Assembly: GCF_014646375.1 (NCBI RefSeq)
Contig: NZ_BMNI01000005.1
Span: 124,001-188,000 of the forward strand
From: Nocardioides phosphati
GTDB taxonomy: Bacteria; Actinomycetota; Actinomycetes; Propionibacteriales; Nocardioidaceae
Direction: 5' to 3'
DNA length: 64,000 nt
The notes under the pieces: generated by a model
The model's input: the letters and a program-made list of their open reading frames with translations, nothing else
Databases searched by the model: none
Told to the model about the DNA's origin: nothing
Shown: in pieces, positions 33,660-41,566 of the stretch
How the letters are laid out: the number at the start of each line of letters is the position of its first letter
Position numbering within the stretch: position 1 is the first letter of the stretch
Position numbers and translations under genes: made by a program

Positions 33660-34058
33660 ATGCCGCATCTGCGCCTCAAGGACGCCGCCGCCCATCTGGG
33701 CGTCAGTGACGACACGGTCCGCCGCTGGATCGAGCGGGGGCTGCTCGAGGCCCACGTCGACGAGGCCGGCCGCAAGGTCGTCGACGGCTTCGAGGTGGCG
33801 ATGGTCGCGCGCGAGCAGGCCCAGCAGCCCGGGGCCCCCGGCGCCAGCTCGGCCCGCAACCGCTTCGTGGGGCTGGTCACCGACATCACCCTCGACACGG
33901 TCATGGCGCAGGTCGAGCTCCAGTGCGGCCCCTTCCGGGTGGTCTCGTTGATGAGCAGTGAGGCGGTCCGTGAGCTCGGCCTCGAGCGCGGCTCGCTCGC
34001 CACGGCCGTCATCAAGTCGACCAACGTGGTCGTCGAGACCCATGAAGGAGTCGCATGA
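33660..34058 (+). CDS. HTH and molybdate-binding (TOBE/Mop) protein, mod operon regulator
   Basis: 132 residues. Residues 1-55 are a MerR/excisionase-like helix-turn-helix (LRLKDAAAHLGVSDDTVRRW). Residues about 70-130 are one Mop/TOBE domain (SARNRFVGLVTDITLDTVMAQ, SLATAVIKSTNVVVET), which binds molybdate oxyanion. It is the first gene of an operon with modABC and overlaps modA by 4 nt. It probably represses or tunes the transporter in response to molybdate, as ModE does, though its DNA-binding domain differs from E. coli ModE. It could also act as a molybdate store. Confidence 0.88.
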   Translation: MPHLRLKDAAAHLGVSDDTVRRWIERGLLEAHVDEAGRKVVDGFEVAMVAREQAQQPGAPGASSARNRFVGLVTDITLDTVMAQVELQCGPFRVVSLMSSEAVRELGLERGSLATAVIKSTNVVVETHEGVA

Positions 34059-34822
34059 GCCTGCGCCGCCTCGCCGCCGCCACCGTCGTCGCGCTCCTCG
34101 GCTCCGGCCTCGCCGCCTGCAGCGACCCATCCGTTCCGGCCGTCGACGACAGCCACCCCAAGCGCCTGACGGTGTACGCCGCGAGCTCGCTCAAGCCCGC
34201 CTTCGACCAGCTCGGCAGCACCTTCGAGGACGCGCACCCCGGCACGCTGGTCGACTTCAACTACGCCGGCTCCTCCGACCTCGTCGCCCAGATCGAGCAA
34301 GGTGCGCCTGCCGACGTCTTCGCCTCGGCGGACACGAAGAACATGGAGAAGCTCGGCGCGGCCGCGGTCGACCCTGCCGACTTCGCGACCAACACCCTCG
34401 AGATCGCGGTGCCCCCGGACAACCCGGCGCACGTCACGAGGCTCGACGACCTGGCGCGCCCCGGCGTACAGCTGGTGACGTGCGCGCCCCAAGTGCCGTG
34501 CGGTGCCGCGGCGGCGCTGGTCGAGGCCGGCGCGAAGCTCGACTGGAAGCCGGTGTCGGAGGAGCAGTCGGTCGCCGACGTCCTCGGGAAGGTGGAGTCG
34601 GGCGAGGCCGACGCCGGCCTCGTCTACGTCACGGACGTGAAGGCTGCCGGCGACAAGGTCGAGGGCATCGAGATCCCGGCGGCGGTCAACGCCACGAACA
34701 CCTACCCGATCGCGTCGCTCGAGGGCGCGAAGGACGCCGACCTCGCCGCGGCGTGGGTCGCCTACGTCACCGGACCGGCGGGTCAGAGGGTTCTCCGCGA
34801 GTACGGGTTCGGCAGGGCCTGA
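34055..34822 (+). CDS. modA: Molybdate ABC transporter substrate-binding lipoprotein
   Basis: 255 residues. A lipoprotein signal with lipobox LAAC places the lipidated Cys at residue 22. The mature protein starts with the ModA hallmark [17 protein letters not shown] and has [21 protein letters not shown] and [11 protein letters not shown], which line the oxyanion cleft. It captures molybdate (or tungstate) outside the membrane and delivers it to ModBC. The ATG overlaps the stop of the HTH/Mop gene; modB begins one base after the stop. Complete length for the family. Confidence 0.95.
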   Translation: MSLRRLAAATVVALLGSGLAACSDPSVPAVDDSHPKRLTVYAASSLKPAFDQLGSTFEDAHPGTLVDFNYAGSSDLVAQIEQGAPADVFASADTKNMEKLGAAAVDPADFATNTLEIAVPPDNPAHVTRLDDLARPGVQLVTCAPQVPCGAAAALVEAGAKLDWKPVSEEQSVADVLGKVESGEADAGLVYVTDVKAAGDKVEGIEIPAAVNATNTYPIASLEGAKDADLAAAWVAYVTGPAGQRVLREYGFGRA

Positions 34823-34823
34823 C

Positions 34824-35609
34824 GTGCGCGCGGGCGAGCCGGCGCTGCCGCGGTGGGCATGGCTGCCGGCCGCTGGCGGGGCGGTGCTGGTGCTGCTGCC
34901 GCTGGCGGCGCTGGTGGCGGAGGTGCCCTGGCGCGACTTCGCCGGCCTCGTGACGAGCGACTCCGCCCGGGTGGCGCTCGGGCTCAGCCTCCGGACCGCC
35001 GTGGCCAGCACCGTCCTCTGCGTCCTGCTCGGTACGCCGATGGCGCTCGTGCTCGCGCGCTCGTCGTTCCGCGGCCTGCCGCTGCTGCGTGCCGCGGTGC
35101 TGCTGCCGCTCGTGCTGCCGCCGGTCGTCGCCGGCATCGCGCTGCTGGCGACGTTCGGCCGTCGGGGGCTCCTCGGCCACGTACTTGAGGTGGCCGGCGT
35201 GCAGGTGGCGTTCTCGACCCTGGCGGTCGTGCTGGCGCAGACCTTCGTGGCGCTGCCGTTCCTCGTCACGAGCCTCGAGGGCGCGCTGCGCACGGCCGGC
35301 CGGCGCTACGAGACCGTGGCCGCGTCCCTGGGGGCCTCGCCGACCCGCGTGCTGCTGCGCGTGACGCTCCCGCTCGTCCTGCCCGGCCTCTTCTCGGGTG
35401 CGGTGCTCGCCTTCGCGCGGGCGCTCGGGGAGTTCGGCGCGACGATCACCTTCGCCGGTAGCCTCCAGGGCGTCACCCGCACGCTGCCGCTCGAGATCTA
35501 CCTCCAGCGCGAGGTCGACCCCGACGCCGCGGTGGCGCTCTCCGTGCTGCTGATGGCCGTCGCGGTCGTCGTCATCGTCGTCGCCCGCCGCGACCGGAGC
35601 GGGCTGTGA
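34824..35609 (+). CDS. modB: Molybdate ABC transporter permease
   Basis: 261 residues from the GTG at 34824. Six hydrophobic helices fit the ModB fold. The cytosolic EAA loop ([22 protein letters not shown]) contacts the ATPase. The late motif [15 protein letters not shown] is conserved in ModB and related oxyanion permeases. It forms the transmembrane channel with ModA outside and ModC inside. The stop overlaps the modC GTG by 4 nt. Confidence 0.95.
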   Translation: MRAGEPALPRWAWLPAAGGAVLVLLPLAALVAEVPWRDFAGLVTSDSARVALGLSLRTAVASTVLCVLLGTPMALVLARSSFRGLPLLRAAVLLPLVLPPVVAGIALLATFGRRGLLGHVLEVAGVQVAFSTLAVVLAQTFVALPFLVTSLEGALRTAGRRYETVAASLGASPTRVLLRVTLPLVLPGLFSGAVLAFARALGEFGATITFAGSLQGVTRTLPLEIYLQREVDPDAAVALSVLLMAVAVVVIVVARRDRSGL

Positions 35610-36661
35610 CTGCGCGTCCCGTCCGCAGCGAGGCCGTCCTCGTCGAGGCGAACGTCGCGGCGCGCGACGTCGCCCTCGCGCTGCGCATCGAGCCGGGGGA
35701 GACGGTGGCGCTGCTGGGTCCCAACGGCTCCGGCAAGTCGACGTTGCTCGGGGTGATCGCCGGCACGCTCCGTGACGACTCCTCGCGCGTGGCCGTCGGC
35801 GAGCGTGCCCTCACTGGTGCGACGACCTGGGTGGCGCCGCACGAGCGGGGCATCGGGCTCCTTGCGCAGGACCCGCTGCTCTTCCCGCACCTCTCCGTCC
35901 TCGCCAACGTCGGCTTCGGGCCGCGCTCCGAGGGCGCGCGCCGGGCCGCGGCCGCCGAGGCTGCGCGGACGTGGCTCGCCCGCGTCGGTTGCACCGACCT
36001 CGCCGCCCGCAAGCCCGCCCAGCTCTCCGGCGGCCAGGCCCAGCGCGTCGCCCTGGCTCGCGCGCTCGCGGCCGAGCCCGCGGTCCTCCTGCTCGACGAG
36101 CCGCTGGCGGCGCTCGACGTCGACACCCGCCCGGCCATGCGTCAGCTGCTGCGGGAGGTGCTCCGCGACCGCACCGCGGTGATCGCCATCCACGACGTGC
36201 TCGACGCGCTGCTCCTCGCCGACCGCGTCGTCGTGCTCGAGAGCGGCCGCGTCGTCGAGGACGGTCCCACCGCGGAGGTCCTGACCCGCCCGCGCTCCGC
36301 CTTCGCCGCGCGAGTCGCCGGGCTGAACCTGCTCGCCGGGCGGTGGGCGTCCGGCGTACTGGTGGGGGAGCGGAGTGTCGCGGGCCGGTCCCACGACGGG
36401 CTGGTCGAGGGCGGGGAGGCGGTGGCGGCGTTCCGGCCGTCGGCGGTCTCGGTCTACCGGCGGGCCCCCGACGGGTCGCCGCGCAACGCGTGGCCGGTCA
36501 CCGTCGACGCGCTCGAGCCGCAGGGCGACCAGGTCCGGGTGCGCGCGGGCGACCTCAGTGCCCTCGTCACGCCGCAGGCGGTCGCCGAGCTGGACCTGGC
36601 GCCCGGTGCGCCGGCGGTCTTCGTGGTGAAGGCGGCCGAGGTCGAGCTCTACCCGCGCTGA
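35606..36661 (+). CDS. modC: Molybdate ABC transporter ATP-binding protein
   Basis: 351 residues from a GTG that overlaps modB. Walker A is [15 protein letters not shown] near residue 42, the Q-loop is [14 protein letters not shown], the ABC signature is [16 protein letters not shown], and Walker B is [12 protein letters not shown]. The last 110 residues form a TOBE-type regulatory domain ([20 protein letters not shown]), usual for ModC. The protein powers import. It ends the operon; the convergent TetR gene stop lies 6 bp further on. Confidence 0.95.
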   Translation: MTARPVRSEAVLVEANVAARDVALALRIEPGETVALLGPNGSGKSTLLGVIAGTLRDDSSRVAVGERALTGATTWVAPHERGIGLLAQDPLLFPHLSVLANVGFGPRSEGARRAAAAEAARTWLARVGCTDLAARKPAQLSGGQAQRVALARALAAEPAVLLLDEPLAALDVDTRPAMRQLLREVLRDRTAVIAIHDVLDALLLADRVVVLESGRVVEDGPTAEVLTRPRSAFAARVAGLNLLAGRWASGVLVGERSVAGRSHDGLVEGGEAVAAFRPSAVSVYRRAPDGSPRNAWPVTVDALEPQGDQVRVRAGDLSALVTPQAVAELDLAPGAPAVFVVKAAEVELYPR

Positions 36662-36667
36662 CCCGGG

Positions 36668-37300
36668 TCAGGGCTTGCGGCTCTGCCGCACCACCCCGGT
36701 CACGAGCGCCTGCACGGTGCTCGCGAGACGGTCCACGTCGACCTGGTCGGGGTTGTTGACCAGCAGCCGGCCGAACTCCTCGGCCGTGGCGACGAGCGCA
36801 CGGGACAGGATCGCCGGGTCGGCGCGGTCGTCCGGCACGTACGCGCTGATCAGCGAGGCGAGCTGGGTCCGGAGGAGCGAGCGCGCTGCCTCGATCCGGG
36901 CGGCGAGGGGGCCGGGCATGGCGCTGCTGCCGGCCAGGATCAGCTGCCACGTGACCGGCTCCCGGCGTACGGCGCGGGCCCAGGAGCGCGTGATGCGCGC
37001 GGCGAGCGACGCCGGGTCGCCGAGGATCGCGAGGGGGAGCGCGGACATCAGCTGCCCGAGCGCCTTCGCCTCCTCGCGCTCGACCAGGGCCTCGAGCAGC
37101 GCCGGGAGCGTCGCGAACGCCCCGTAGAGGACGGGCTTGGTCACCCCGGCCTCGTGGGCGATGGCCTGGGCGGTCAGCGCGTCGTAGCCGTCACGCGCCA
37201 CGACGCGCAGCGCCGCGTCGAGCAGTTCCGTACGCCGCTGCTCGAGCGGCATGCGGGCGGCGTACGGCCGGCGCTTGCGCGGGGCGTCCTGACGTGTCAT
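36668..37300 (-). CDS. TetR-family transcriptional regulator
   Basis: 210 residues. The N-terminal HTH is EQRRTELLDAALRVVARDGYDALTAQAIAHEAGVTKPVLYGAF, residues about 19-62, in standard TetR spacing. The remaining helices form the ligand-binding domain, with no recognisable ligand motif. The gene diverges from a set of small membrane/coiled-coil genes; a perfect inverted repeat at 37325-37346 in the 47-bp gap is the probable operator. A TAGCCT box 7 nt before its ATG suggests a leaderless mRNA. Likely function: repression of the divergent genes and of itself. Confidence 0.92.
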   Translation of the reverse strand: MTRQDAPRKRRPYAARMPLEQRRTELLDAALRVVARDGYDALTAQAIAHEAGVTKPVLYGAFATLPALLEALVEREEAKALGQLMSALPLAILGDPASLAARITRSWARAVRREPVTWQLILAGSSAMPGPLAARIEAARSLLRTQLASLISAYVPDDRADPAILSRALVATAEEFGRLLVNNPDQVDVDRLASTVQALVTGVVRQSRKP

Positions 37301-37307
37301 CGGAGGG

Positions 37308-37313
37308 AGGCTA
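37308..37313 (-). promoter_or_regulatory. -10 box for the leaderless tetR gene
   Basis: On the minus strand TAGCCT is followed by 7 nt and the ATG at 37300. The operator at 37325-37346 lies just upstream, within the expected -35 to -10 region, where bound repressor would block RNA polymerase. Confidence 0.5.
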
Positions 37314-37324
37314 GCGTGCTCATC

Positions 37325-37346
37325 ATTACTACCGTAGGGTAGTAAT
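37325..37346. promoter_or_regulatory. TetR operator, perfect 9-bp inverted repeat
   Basis: ATTACTACC, 4 nt (GTAG), GGTAGTAAT is a perfect inverted repeat in an otherwise GC-rich gap between divergent genes. The right arm overlaps the -10 box TAGGGT (37335-37340) of the plus-strand gene, which starts at 37348, one base after the repeat. The position and symmetry fit a TetR-dimer site that controls both promoters. Confidence 0.8.
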
Positions 37347-37347
37347 C

Positions 37348-37569
37348 ATGAAGACCGACTCCCGGACCGAGAGCGCGACCGACGACGAGATCGTCTCGAC
37401 CCGCGCCGCCACCCTCCTGGCGCTGGGCGCCCTGGCGTACGTCGTCGCCGGCGCGTTCTGGATGGACGCGCACCGCACCGGGCCGACCAGCACGCTCACG
37501 CTGGAGAGCGTCGTCCAGTTCCTGTGGGCGGTGTTCTCGTGGCCGCTCGACGTGATCGGGCTGGTCTGA
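37348..37569 (+). CDS. Small membrane protein under TetR control
   Basis: 73 residues. A polar acidic N-terminus (MKTDSRTESATDDEI) precedes two hydrophobic segments (LLALGALAYVVAGAFWM and VVQFLWAVFSWPLDVIGLV). There are no recognisable motifs. The ATG is one base past the TetR operator and 7 nt after the TAGGGT box, so the mRNA is probably leaderless. The next gene begins 1 nt after its stop, so the two are an operon. I do not recognise the family. Induction by loss of TetR repression is expected. Confidence 0.75.
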   Translation: MKTDSRTESATDDEIVSTRAATLLALGALAYVVAGAFWMDAHRTGPTSTLTLESVVQFLWAVFSWPLDVIGLV

Positions 37570-37570
37570 C

Positions 37571-37873
37571 ATGGCGCTGAATCCCGTCGCCGACCTGCTC
37601 AAGAGCGCGAACCGGACGCTCCGTGGAGCCGATGACATGCTCGGTCAGGTCGACCAGACCCTCGGGTCGGTGGACGGTCGCCTCGACCAGGTCAACGGGT
37701 TGCTGGGCTCCGTCGACGGACTCCTCGGGCGGACCGAGGAGACGCTGCGGAGCGTGCAGGGCCTGCTGGAGGTGCTCGAGCAGCGACTCGAGCTGCTCGA
37801 CGCCGTCCCCGCCATGCAGGCACAGCTCGGCGCGATCCATCGCGCCGTGGGGTCCGCGGACGAAGCGGTCTGA
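37571..37873 (+). CDS. Coiled-coil/amphipathic helix protein of unknown function
   Basis: 100 residues, nearly all predicted helix. Leucine and valine recur at heptad-like spacing through LRGADDMLGQVDQTLGSVDG, LDQVNGLLGSVDGLLG and LRSVQGLLEVLEQRLELLD. Internal repeats of the type L-G-S-V-D-G occur twice. There is no signal peptide or membrane segment. Such helices suit a lipid-surface or granule-binding (phasin-like) protein or an oligomerising scaffold; the sequence does not decide. It starts 1 nt after the small membrane protein gene and is probably co-expressed under TetR control. Confidence 0.7.
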   Translation: MALNPVADLLKSANRTLRGADDMLGQVDQTLGSVDGRLDQVNGLLGSVDGLLGRTEETLRSVQGLLEVLEQRLELLDAVPAMQAQLGAIHRAVGSADEAV

Positions 37874-37927
37874 TCCCGCCCGGTGATTCTCCTGCGGTGG
37901 TGATGCCGCGAGCGGGATGCTGGCGCC

Positions 37928-38338
37928 ATGAAGCGGATCCTCGTCGTGGTCGCGGCGCTCCTGGTGCTCCTCGCGGGCGCGGTCTTCGGCGGAGCCCTCT
38001 TCCTCGCGAACGGCGTGCCGCTGCCGATCGCCTTCCGCACCTGGACCGTGACGTCGATGACCGGCTTCGGGGCGGACAACGTGGCGGAGGGGCACCTCCG
38101 CTTCATCGATGGTGACCTCAAGCTGGACGACGGCGTCAACCAGATGACCCTCGACATCCGCTGGGAGCACGACGGCTTCACCGTGGTCCGCACCAAGGCC
38201 ACGACGACGGCCGCGGCGATCGGGCCGCACAGCCACCTCGCCGAGCTCGCCGACCCGGGCGGGCACGTCGACGTGACGCTCCGGGGCCACCGCCTGACGC
38301 TCACGAACGGCGCGAAGGTCGTCGTCGCCGAGCGCTGA
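37928..38338 (+). CDS. Unknown secreted or membrane-anchored protein
   Basis: 136 residues. A signal/anchor helix (ILVVVAALLVLLAGAVFGGALFL) at residues 4-26 is followed by an extracytoplasmic beta-rich domain (GHLRFIDGDLKLDDGVNQMTLDIRW, GHVDVTLRGHRLTLTNG). It has no cysteine and no catalytic motif. A GATGCT box 6 nt before the ATG could drive a leaderless mRNA, so it may be separate from the TetR operon 54 bp upstream. Family not recognised. Confidence 0.7.
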   Translation: MKRILVVVAALLVLLAGAVFGGALFLANGVPLPIAFRTWTVTSMTGFGADNVAEGHLRFIDGDLKLDDGVNQMTLDIRWEHDGFTVVRTKATTTAAAIGPHSHLAELADPGGHVDVTLRGHRLTLTNGAKVVVAER

Positions 38339-38360
38339 CCGGTCGGCAACGGCCCCCGGC

Positions 38361-38389
38361 TTGATCGCAGGCGCCCCGAGGTTCATCCT
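38361..38389 (+). promoter_or_regulatory. Promoter for the leaderless lipoprotein gene
   Basis: TTGATC (38361-38366), a 17-nt spacer, and CATCCT (38384-38389) lie 6 nt before ATG 38396. The -35 matches consensus well; the -10 keeps the conserved A at position 2 and T at position 6. Confidence 0.5.
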
Positions 38390-38395
38390 CGTGCC

Positions 38396-38833
38396 ATGCG
38401 TCTTCTCGGCCTGGTCCCGCTCGTCTTCGTGCTCGCCGCCTGCGGTGGCAGCAACGAGGCCGCGCCGACGCCGAGCGCGACCACGGCCGTCACGCCCGAC
38501 TCCGACCTGGCCAAGGCGGCCGAGGGGCTCGCCAACCAGAGCGACTCGCCGTCGCCCAGTGGCATGCCGACCGCACCGATGGTGCCGAGCGGCGAGGCGC
38601 AGATGACGATCAGCGCCAAGCCGAGCAAGTACGACGTGAAGGCGCCGCTCGACGACAGGTCCGACGACTGCGACCACATCTGGCAGCCGCGCAACATGCT
38701 GCCGTCGCCGTACAACGGGTGCATGGACGGCCAGAAGCTGATCGCGGCCGAGGGCAAGCAGGGCGACAGCGGCATCTACTACCGCTACAACAGGCTCTGC
38801 GGCCGCGAGGGGCACCTGATCACAGCCTGCTGA
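38396..38833 (+). CDS. Unknown lipoprotein
   Basis: 145 residues. A short signal peptide with lipobox VLAAC puts the lipidated Cys at residue 16. A long Ser/Thr/Pro-rich linker (residues 18-75) precedes a compact C-terminal domain with four cysteines (DDCDHIWQP, YNGCMDGQK, NRLCGREG, LITAC), probably two disulphides. No enzymatic motif. A promoter and leaderless start are seen upstream, and a strong hairpin terminator 16 nt after the stop. It is probably monocistronic. Confidence 0.75.
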   Translation: MRLLGLVPLVFVLAACGGSNEAAPTPSATTAVTPDSDLAKAAEGLANQSDSPSPSGMPTAPMVPSGEAQMTISAKPSKYDVKAPLDDRSDDCDHIWQPRNMLPSPYNGCMDGQKLIAAEGKQGDSGIYYRYNRLCGREGHLITAC

Positions 38834-38848
38834 GCCCGTCAGAATGCA

Positions 38849-38878
38849 CGAAGCCCCGTCCGTGTGGACGGGGCTTCG
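38849..38878. terminator. Bidirectional terminator between lipoprotein and tRNA-Thr genes
   Basis: A 13-bp perfect stem (CGAAGCCCCGTCC with GGACGGGGCTTCG) has a GTGT tetraloop. It lies 16 nt past the lipoprotein stop on the plus strand and 3 nt past the tRNA 3' end on the minus strand, so it can serve both. The plus-strand tail TTCGTCGT recurs after two other hairpins in this window. Confidence 0.85.
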
Positions 38879-38881
38879 TCG

Positions 38882-38957
38882 TGGAGCCACCTGTCAGATT
38901 CGAACTGACGACCTGCTCATTACGAGTGAGCTGCTCTACCAGCTGAGCTAAGGCGGC
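38882..38957 (-). tRNA. tRNA-Thr, anticodon CGT
   Basis: All arms are present. The acceptor GCCGCCT pairs with AGGTGGC. The D-arm contains AGCTCAGCTGGTAGAGC. The anticodon stem GCTCA/TGAGC encloses loop CTCGTAA with anticodon CGT (reads ACG). The T-arm has GTTCGAATC. The CCA end is encoded (38882-38884). The discriminator base is U, usual for threonine. A strong -10 box lies upstream at 38984-38989. Confidence 0.97.
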
Positions 38958-38983
38958 GCCGCTGCCCGAAAGCAACGACCGGA

Positions 38984-38989
38984 AGTATA
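38984..38989 (-). promoter_or_regulatory. -10 box of the tRNA-Thr gene
   Basis: On the minus strand TATACT, close to the consensus TATAAT, lies 26 nt before the tRNA 5' end. The predicted start is about 20 nt upstream of the mature 5' end. The -35 region is not clear. Confidence 0.55.
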
Positions 38990-39021
38990 CGGACGACGAC
39001 GCGTCGTGGCGAAACGGGGGC

Positions 39022-39027
39022 TACGCT
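39022..39027 (+). promoter_or_regulatory. -10 box of a leaderless lipoprotein gene
   Basis: TACGCT is followed by 7 nt and the GTG at 39035. There is no ribosome site in between. Confidence 0.5.
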
Positions 39028-39034
39028 CGCGCTC

Positions 39035-39646
39035 GTGCCCTCCGCCGTACGCCGTCCCGTCGCCCGTCCTGCCGCCATCGCGGCCGTCCTGGGCGTGCTC
39101 GCGCTGGCCGGGTGCGGTGGGGGCAGCGAGAGCCCGGCCGAGGTCGTGAGCCCCTCGCCGGTCGACCAGACGCCAACGGCGAGGATCGAGCTGACGCGCG
39201 GCATCCACAAGGAGAACGACCCGGGCGGCAAGGTCGCCCCGCTGGTCAGCTCCCCCGCCGCCACGTGCCTCGCCGACCACCTGCTGAAGAGCTTCGGCAT
39301 CGACGGCCTCAAGAACATCGGCGTCCTCACCCCCAACGCGATCTACCGCAGCGCGCCGCGCTCGATCCCGGCCGAGCAGGCCGAGAAGTGGATCGCGGCG
39401 TTCGAGGCCTGCCTCGACCTCGACGACTACATGCTCGGCATTGCGCGCGCCGGCGTACGCATGGAGGCGCCGGCGTACGGCGAGCGCGACGCCGCATGGG
39501 CGAAGGCCCGCACCTGCCTCGACCAGGCCCCGGGTGCCTCGCACGCGGTGATGCTCGGCGAGCTCACCGCGAAGCCGCGGACGGACGGGCCGACCGCGGC
39601 GTTCGCGGAGTGCGTGAAGATCGCCTACCCGAAGGCTCACCCCTAG
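39035..39646 (+). CDS. Unknown lipoprotein
   Basis: 203 residues from the GTG at 39035. The signal peptide ends in lipobox LAGC (Cys 27), followed by a Ser/Pro-rich linker. The mature part is mainly alpha-helical and contains three cysteines (AATCLADHLL, FEACLDLDDY, ARTCLDQAPG) and a fourth near the end (FAECVKIAYP), probably two disulphides. No recognised catalytic motif. Convergent with the next gene, overlapping its stop region by 4 bp. Confidence 0.75.
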   Translation: MPSAVRRPVARPAAIAAVLGVLALAGCGGGSESPAEVVSPSPVDQTPTARIELTRGIHKENDPGGKVAPLVSSPAATCLADHLLKSFGIDGLKNIGVLTPNAIYRSAPRSIPAEQAEKWIAAFEACLDLDDYMLGIARAGVRMEAPAYGERDAAWAKARTCLDQAPGASHAVMLGELTAKPRTDGPTAAFAECVKIAYPKAHP

Positions 39647-40329
39647 AGCGAGGGAGTGTCCGGCTCCTCCTCGTCGAAGTGCGGGTCGGCGAGGAGGTAC
39701 TGCGTGAGCCGCCCCTGGTGCTCACGGTCGTGGTGCCGGACCGGCTCGGGTGCCATGCGGCCCTCGGCCATGTCCCAGAAGCGGTCGACCCGCAGTGCCA
39801 CCTCGCGGGCGAGCCGTCCACGGACCCCCTGGTGCGGCACGAAGGGATGCGGACGGGTCGGCGCGTGGAGCTCGGCGCGGTAGAGCTTGTCGGTCCAGTC
39901 CGGGTCGCCCTCCTCGCGCCTCTGGTCGAGGTCGCGGCAGAGCTCCGCCTCGAGCGTGCGCGTGGCCTCCAGCTCGATCCGGGCGTCATCCCAGACGGAG
40001 CTCCACGTCCGCCCGATCGCGTACGTCGAGCCGTACAGGCGCGCCTTCACCTGGGCCATGGCGGCCTCGAGGCGGCGCACCTGGGCGATGAAGGCGTGGC
40101 CGCGGGCGGCGCCGTCGGGTAGCCGCTTGCGTGCCGCGGGCACGAGGACGGCCGTCGCCGCGTTGACGTGCCGGCTGGCGCTGGCGAGGAAGGTGTCGGT
40201 GACCGGGTAGCGCGACCTGGGGTCGTTGCGCTCGGGGTCGGTCGAGGCGGCCTGTTCGAGCCGCTCCATGAGGACGTCGTAGGTAGCGCGGGTTCCTGCT
40301 GTGAGTGTGTCCACCGGGATCATCTCCAC
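39643..40329 (-). CDS. Uncharacterised protein, possibly hemerythrin-like
   Basis: 228 residues, largely helical. The segment FLASASRHVNAATAVLVPAARKRLP recalls the opening of HHE/hemerythrin-like proteins, and further His/Glu residues are scattered (AELHAPTRPHPFVPH, PVRHHDREHQGRL), but the full metal-ligand pattern cannot be assigned. No signal peptide. Start MEMIPVDTL at 40329 or MIPVDTL two codons later. The 3' end overlaps the convergent lipoprotein gene by 4 bp. Low certainty on function. Confidence 0.65.
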   Translation of the reverse strand: MEMIPVDTLTAGTRATYDVLMERLEQAASTDPERNDPRSRYPVTDTFLASASRHVNAATAVLVPAARKRLPDGAARGHAFIAQVRRLEAAMAQVKARLYGSTYAIGRTWSSVWDDARIELEATRTLEAELCRDLDQRREEGDPDWTDKLYRAELHAPTRPHPFVPHQGVRGRLAREVALRVDRFWDMAEGRMAPEPVRHHDREHQGRLTQYLLADPHFDEEEPDTPSL

Positions 40330-40429
40330 TGAGTACGGGAGGGCTCGTGCGGTGGGCCCGCCCTCCTTCCAGCATGCGCCGCCCGGGCCGCCCCCTCAAG
40401 GCCGGCACGGCGCTGTCGGAGACCAGCGA

Positions 40430-40435
40430 TAGCCT
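40430..40435 (+). promoter_or_regulatory. -10 box of the thiamine/iron-type ABC operon
   Basis: TAGCCT lies 27 nt before ATG 40463. Transcription from about 40442 would leave a 21-nt leader with a good ribosome site (GAAGGAG). No thiamine riboswitch motif (CTGAGA and related) was found upstream. Confidence 0.45.
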
Positions 40436-40462
40436 GTGCCGACACCTCGTGAAGGAGCCTCC

Positions 40463-41566
40463 ATGCCCCGCCTTGCCCGCCGCCTCACGCTGAGCAGCTG
40501 CGCCGTCCTGACCGTCACCAGCCTGGTCCTCTCGGGCTGCAGCCTGGCCGGCAAGGAGAAGAACCCGCAGGGCACCGGCACCGAGTCGGTCCCGACGGGC
40601 GCGCCGACCCCGGGCTCGACCGTCACGCTCGTGACGCACGGCGACTTCGCGCTCCCCGACGAGGTGCTCGCGAAGTTCGAGAGCGACACCGGCCTCAAGC
40701 TCAAGGTCCGCAAGGTCGAGGACGGCCTGCCCACCCAGCTCGCGCTGACCAAGGACCACCCGCTCGGCGACGTCGCGTACGGCGTCGACAACGGGTCGGC
40801 GGCGTTCGACCTGCAGCAGGGGGTGTTCGCCGACTACCAGGCCGAGCTGCCCGACGGCGCGTCGGCGTACCTCCTCAAGGGCGCGGCCGACAAGAAGATG
40901 CTGACCCCGATCGACCACGGCGCGGTCTGCGTCAACGTCGACCTCACCTGGTTCCAGCAGCACAAGGTGGAGCCGCCGGAGACCCTCGAGGACCTCACCC
41001 TGCCGAAGTACAAGGACATCCTGGCCCTTCCCGGCGCGACCGGCTCCACGACCGGCCTGCTCTTCCTGCTCGCCACGATGGACCAGTTCGGCGACAAGTG
41101 GCCCGACTACTGGAGCCGCCTGGTCGCCAACGGCGCCGACATCACCAAGGAGTGGAGCGACGCCTACGAGGGCGACTTCACGGCCGGCGGTGGCAGCGGC
41201 AAGCGGCCGATGGTCGTCTCCTACGACACCTCGCCGGCGTTCACCGTCGACAAGGCGACGGGCGAGTCGACGACCGCCGCGCTCCTCGACACCTGCATCC
41301 AGCAGGTCGAGTACGCCGGGGTCCTGGCCAACGCCGACAACCCCGCCGGCGCCCGCGAGCTGGTCGACTTCCTCGTCTCGCCCGAGGTCCAGGCCGCGCT
41401 GCCCGACAGCATGTACATGTTCCCCGTCGCGACCGGCACCCCGCTTCCCGACGCGTGGGCGCGCCACGCCCACCAGCCGAGCCGCGTCTACACCTTCGAC
41501 GCCGACGAGCTGGCGGAGCACCGCCAGGAGTGGCTCGCCGAGTGGCGCGACGTCACCACGCGCTGA
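40463..41566 (+). CDS. ABC transporter substrate-binding lipoprotein, ThiB-like
   Basis: 367 residues. Lipobox VLSGC with Cys 26. The mature domain begins VTLVTHGDFALPDEVLAKFE, the ThiB/iron-binding (SBP type 2) pattern, and contains LGDVAYGVDNGSAAFD, DHGAVCVNVDLTWF and MVVSYDTSPAF, which resemble the thiamine-binding site of ThiB. A strong ribosome site GAAGGAG sits 5 nt before ATG 40463. The downstream permease and ATPase complete an importer. Thiamine is the leading candidate; without a TPP riboswitch, a ferric or other cation substrate stays possible. Confidence 0.85.
   Translation: MPRLARRLTLSSCAVLTVTSLVLSGCSLAGKEKNPQGTGTESVPTGAPTPGSTVTLVTHGDFALPDEVLAKFESDTGLKLKVRKVEDGLPTQLALTKDHPLGDVAYGVDNGSAAFDLQQGVFADYQAELPDGASAYLLKGAADKKMLTPIDHGAVCVNVDLTWFQQHKVEPPETLEDLTLPKYKDILALPGATGSTTGLLFLLATMDQFGDKWPDYWSRLVANGADITKEWSDAYEGDFTAGGGSGKRPMVVSYDTSPAFTVDKATGESTTAALLDTCIQQVEYAGVLANADNPAGARELVDFLVSPEVQAALPDSMYMFPVATGTPLPDAWARHAHQPSRVYTFDADELAEHRQEWLAEWRDVTTR

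Noticed and set aside
38719..38946. Open frame ending in a PVRFELTT-type peptide across the tRNA-Thr gene
   Set aside because: This is the well-known false protein produced by translating the antisense of tRNA genes; the tRNA fold is clear.
40330..40462. TPP riboswitch upstream of the ThiB-like gene
   Set aside because: No CTGAGA or partner motif and too little leader between the -10 box and the start.
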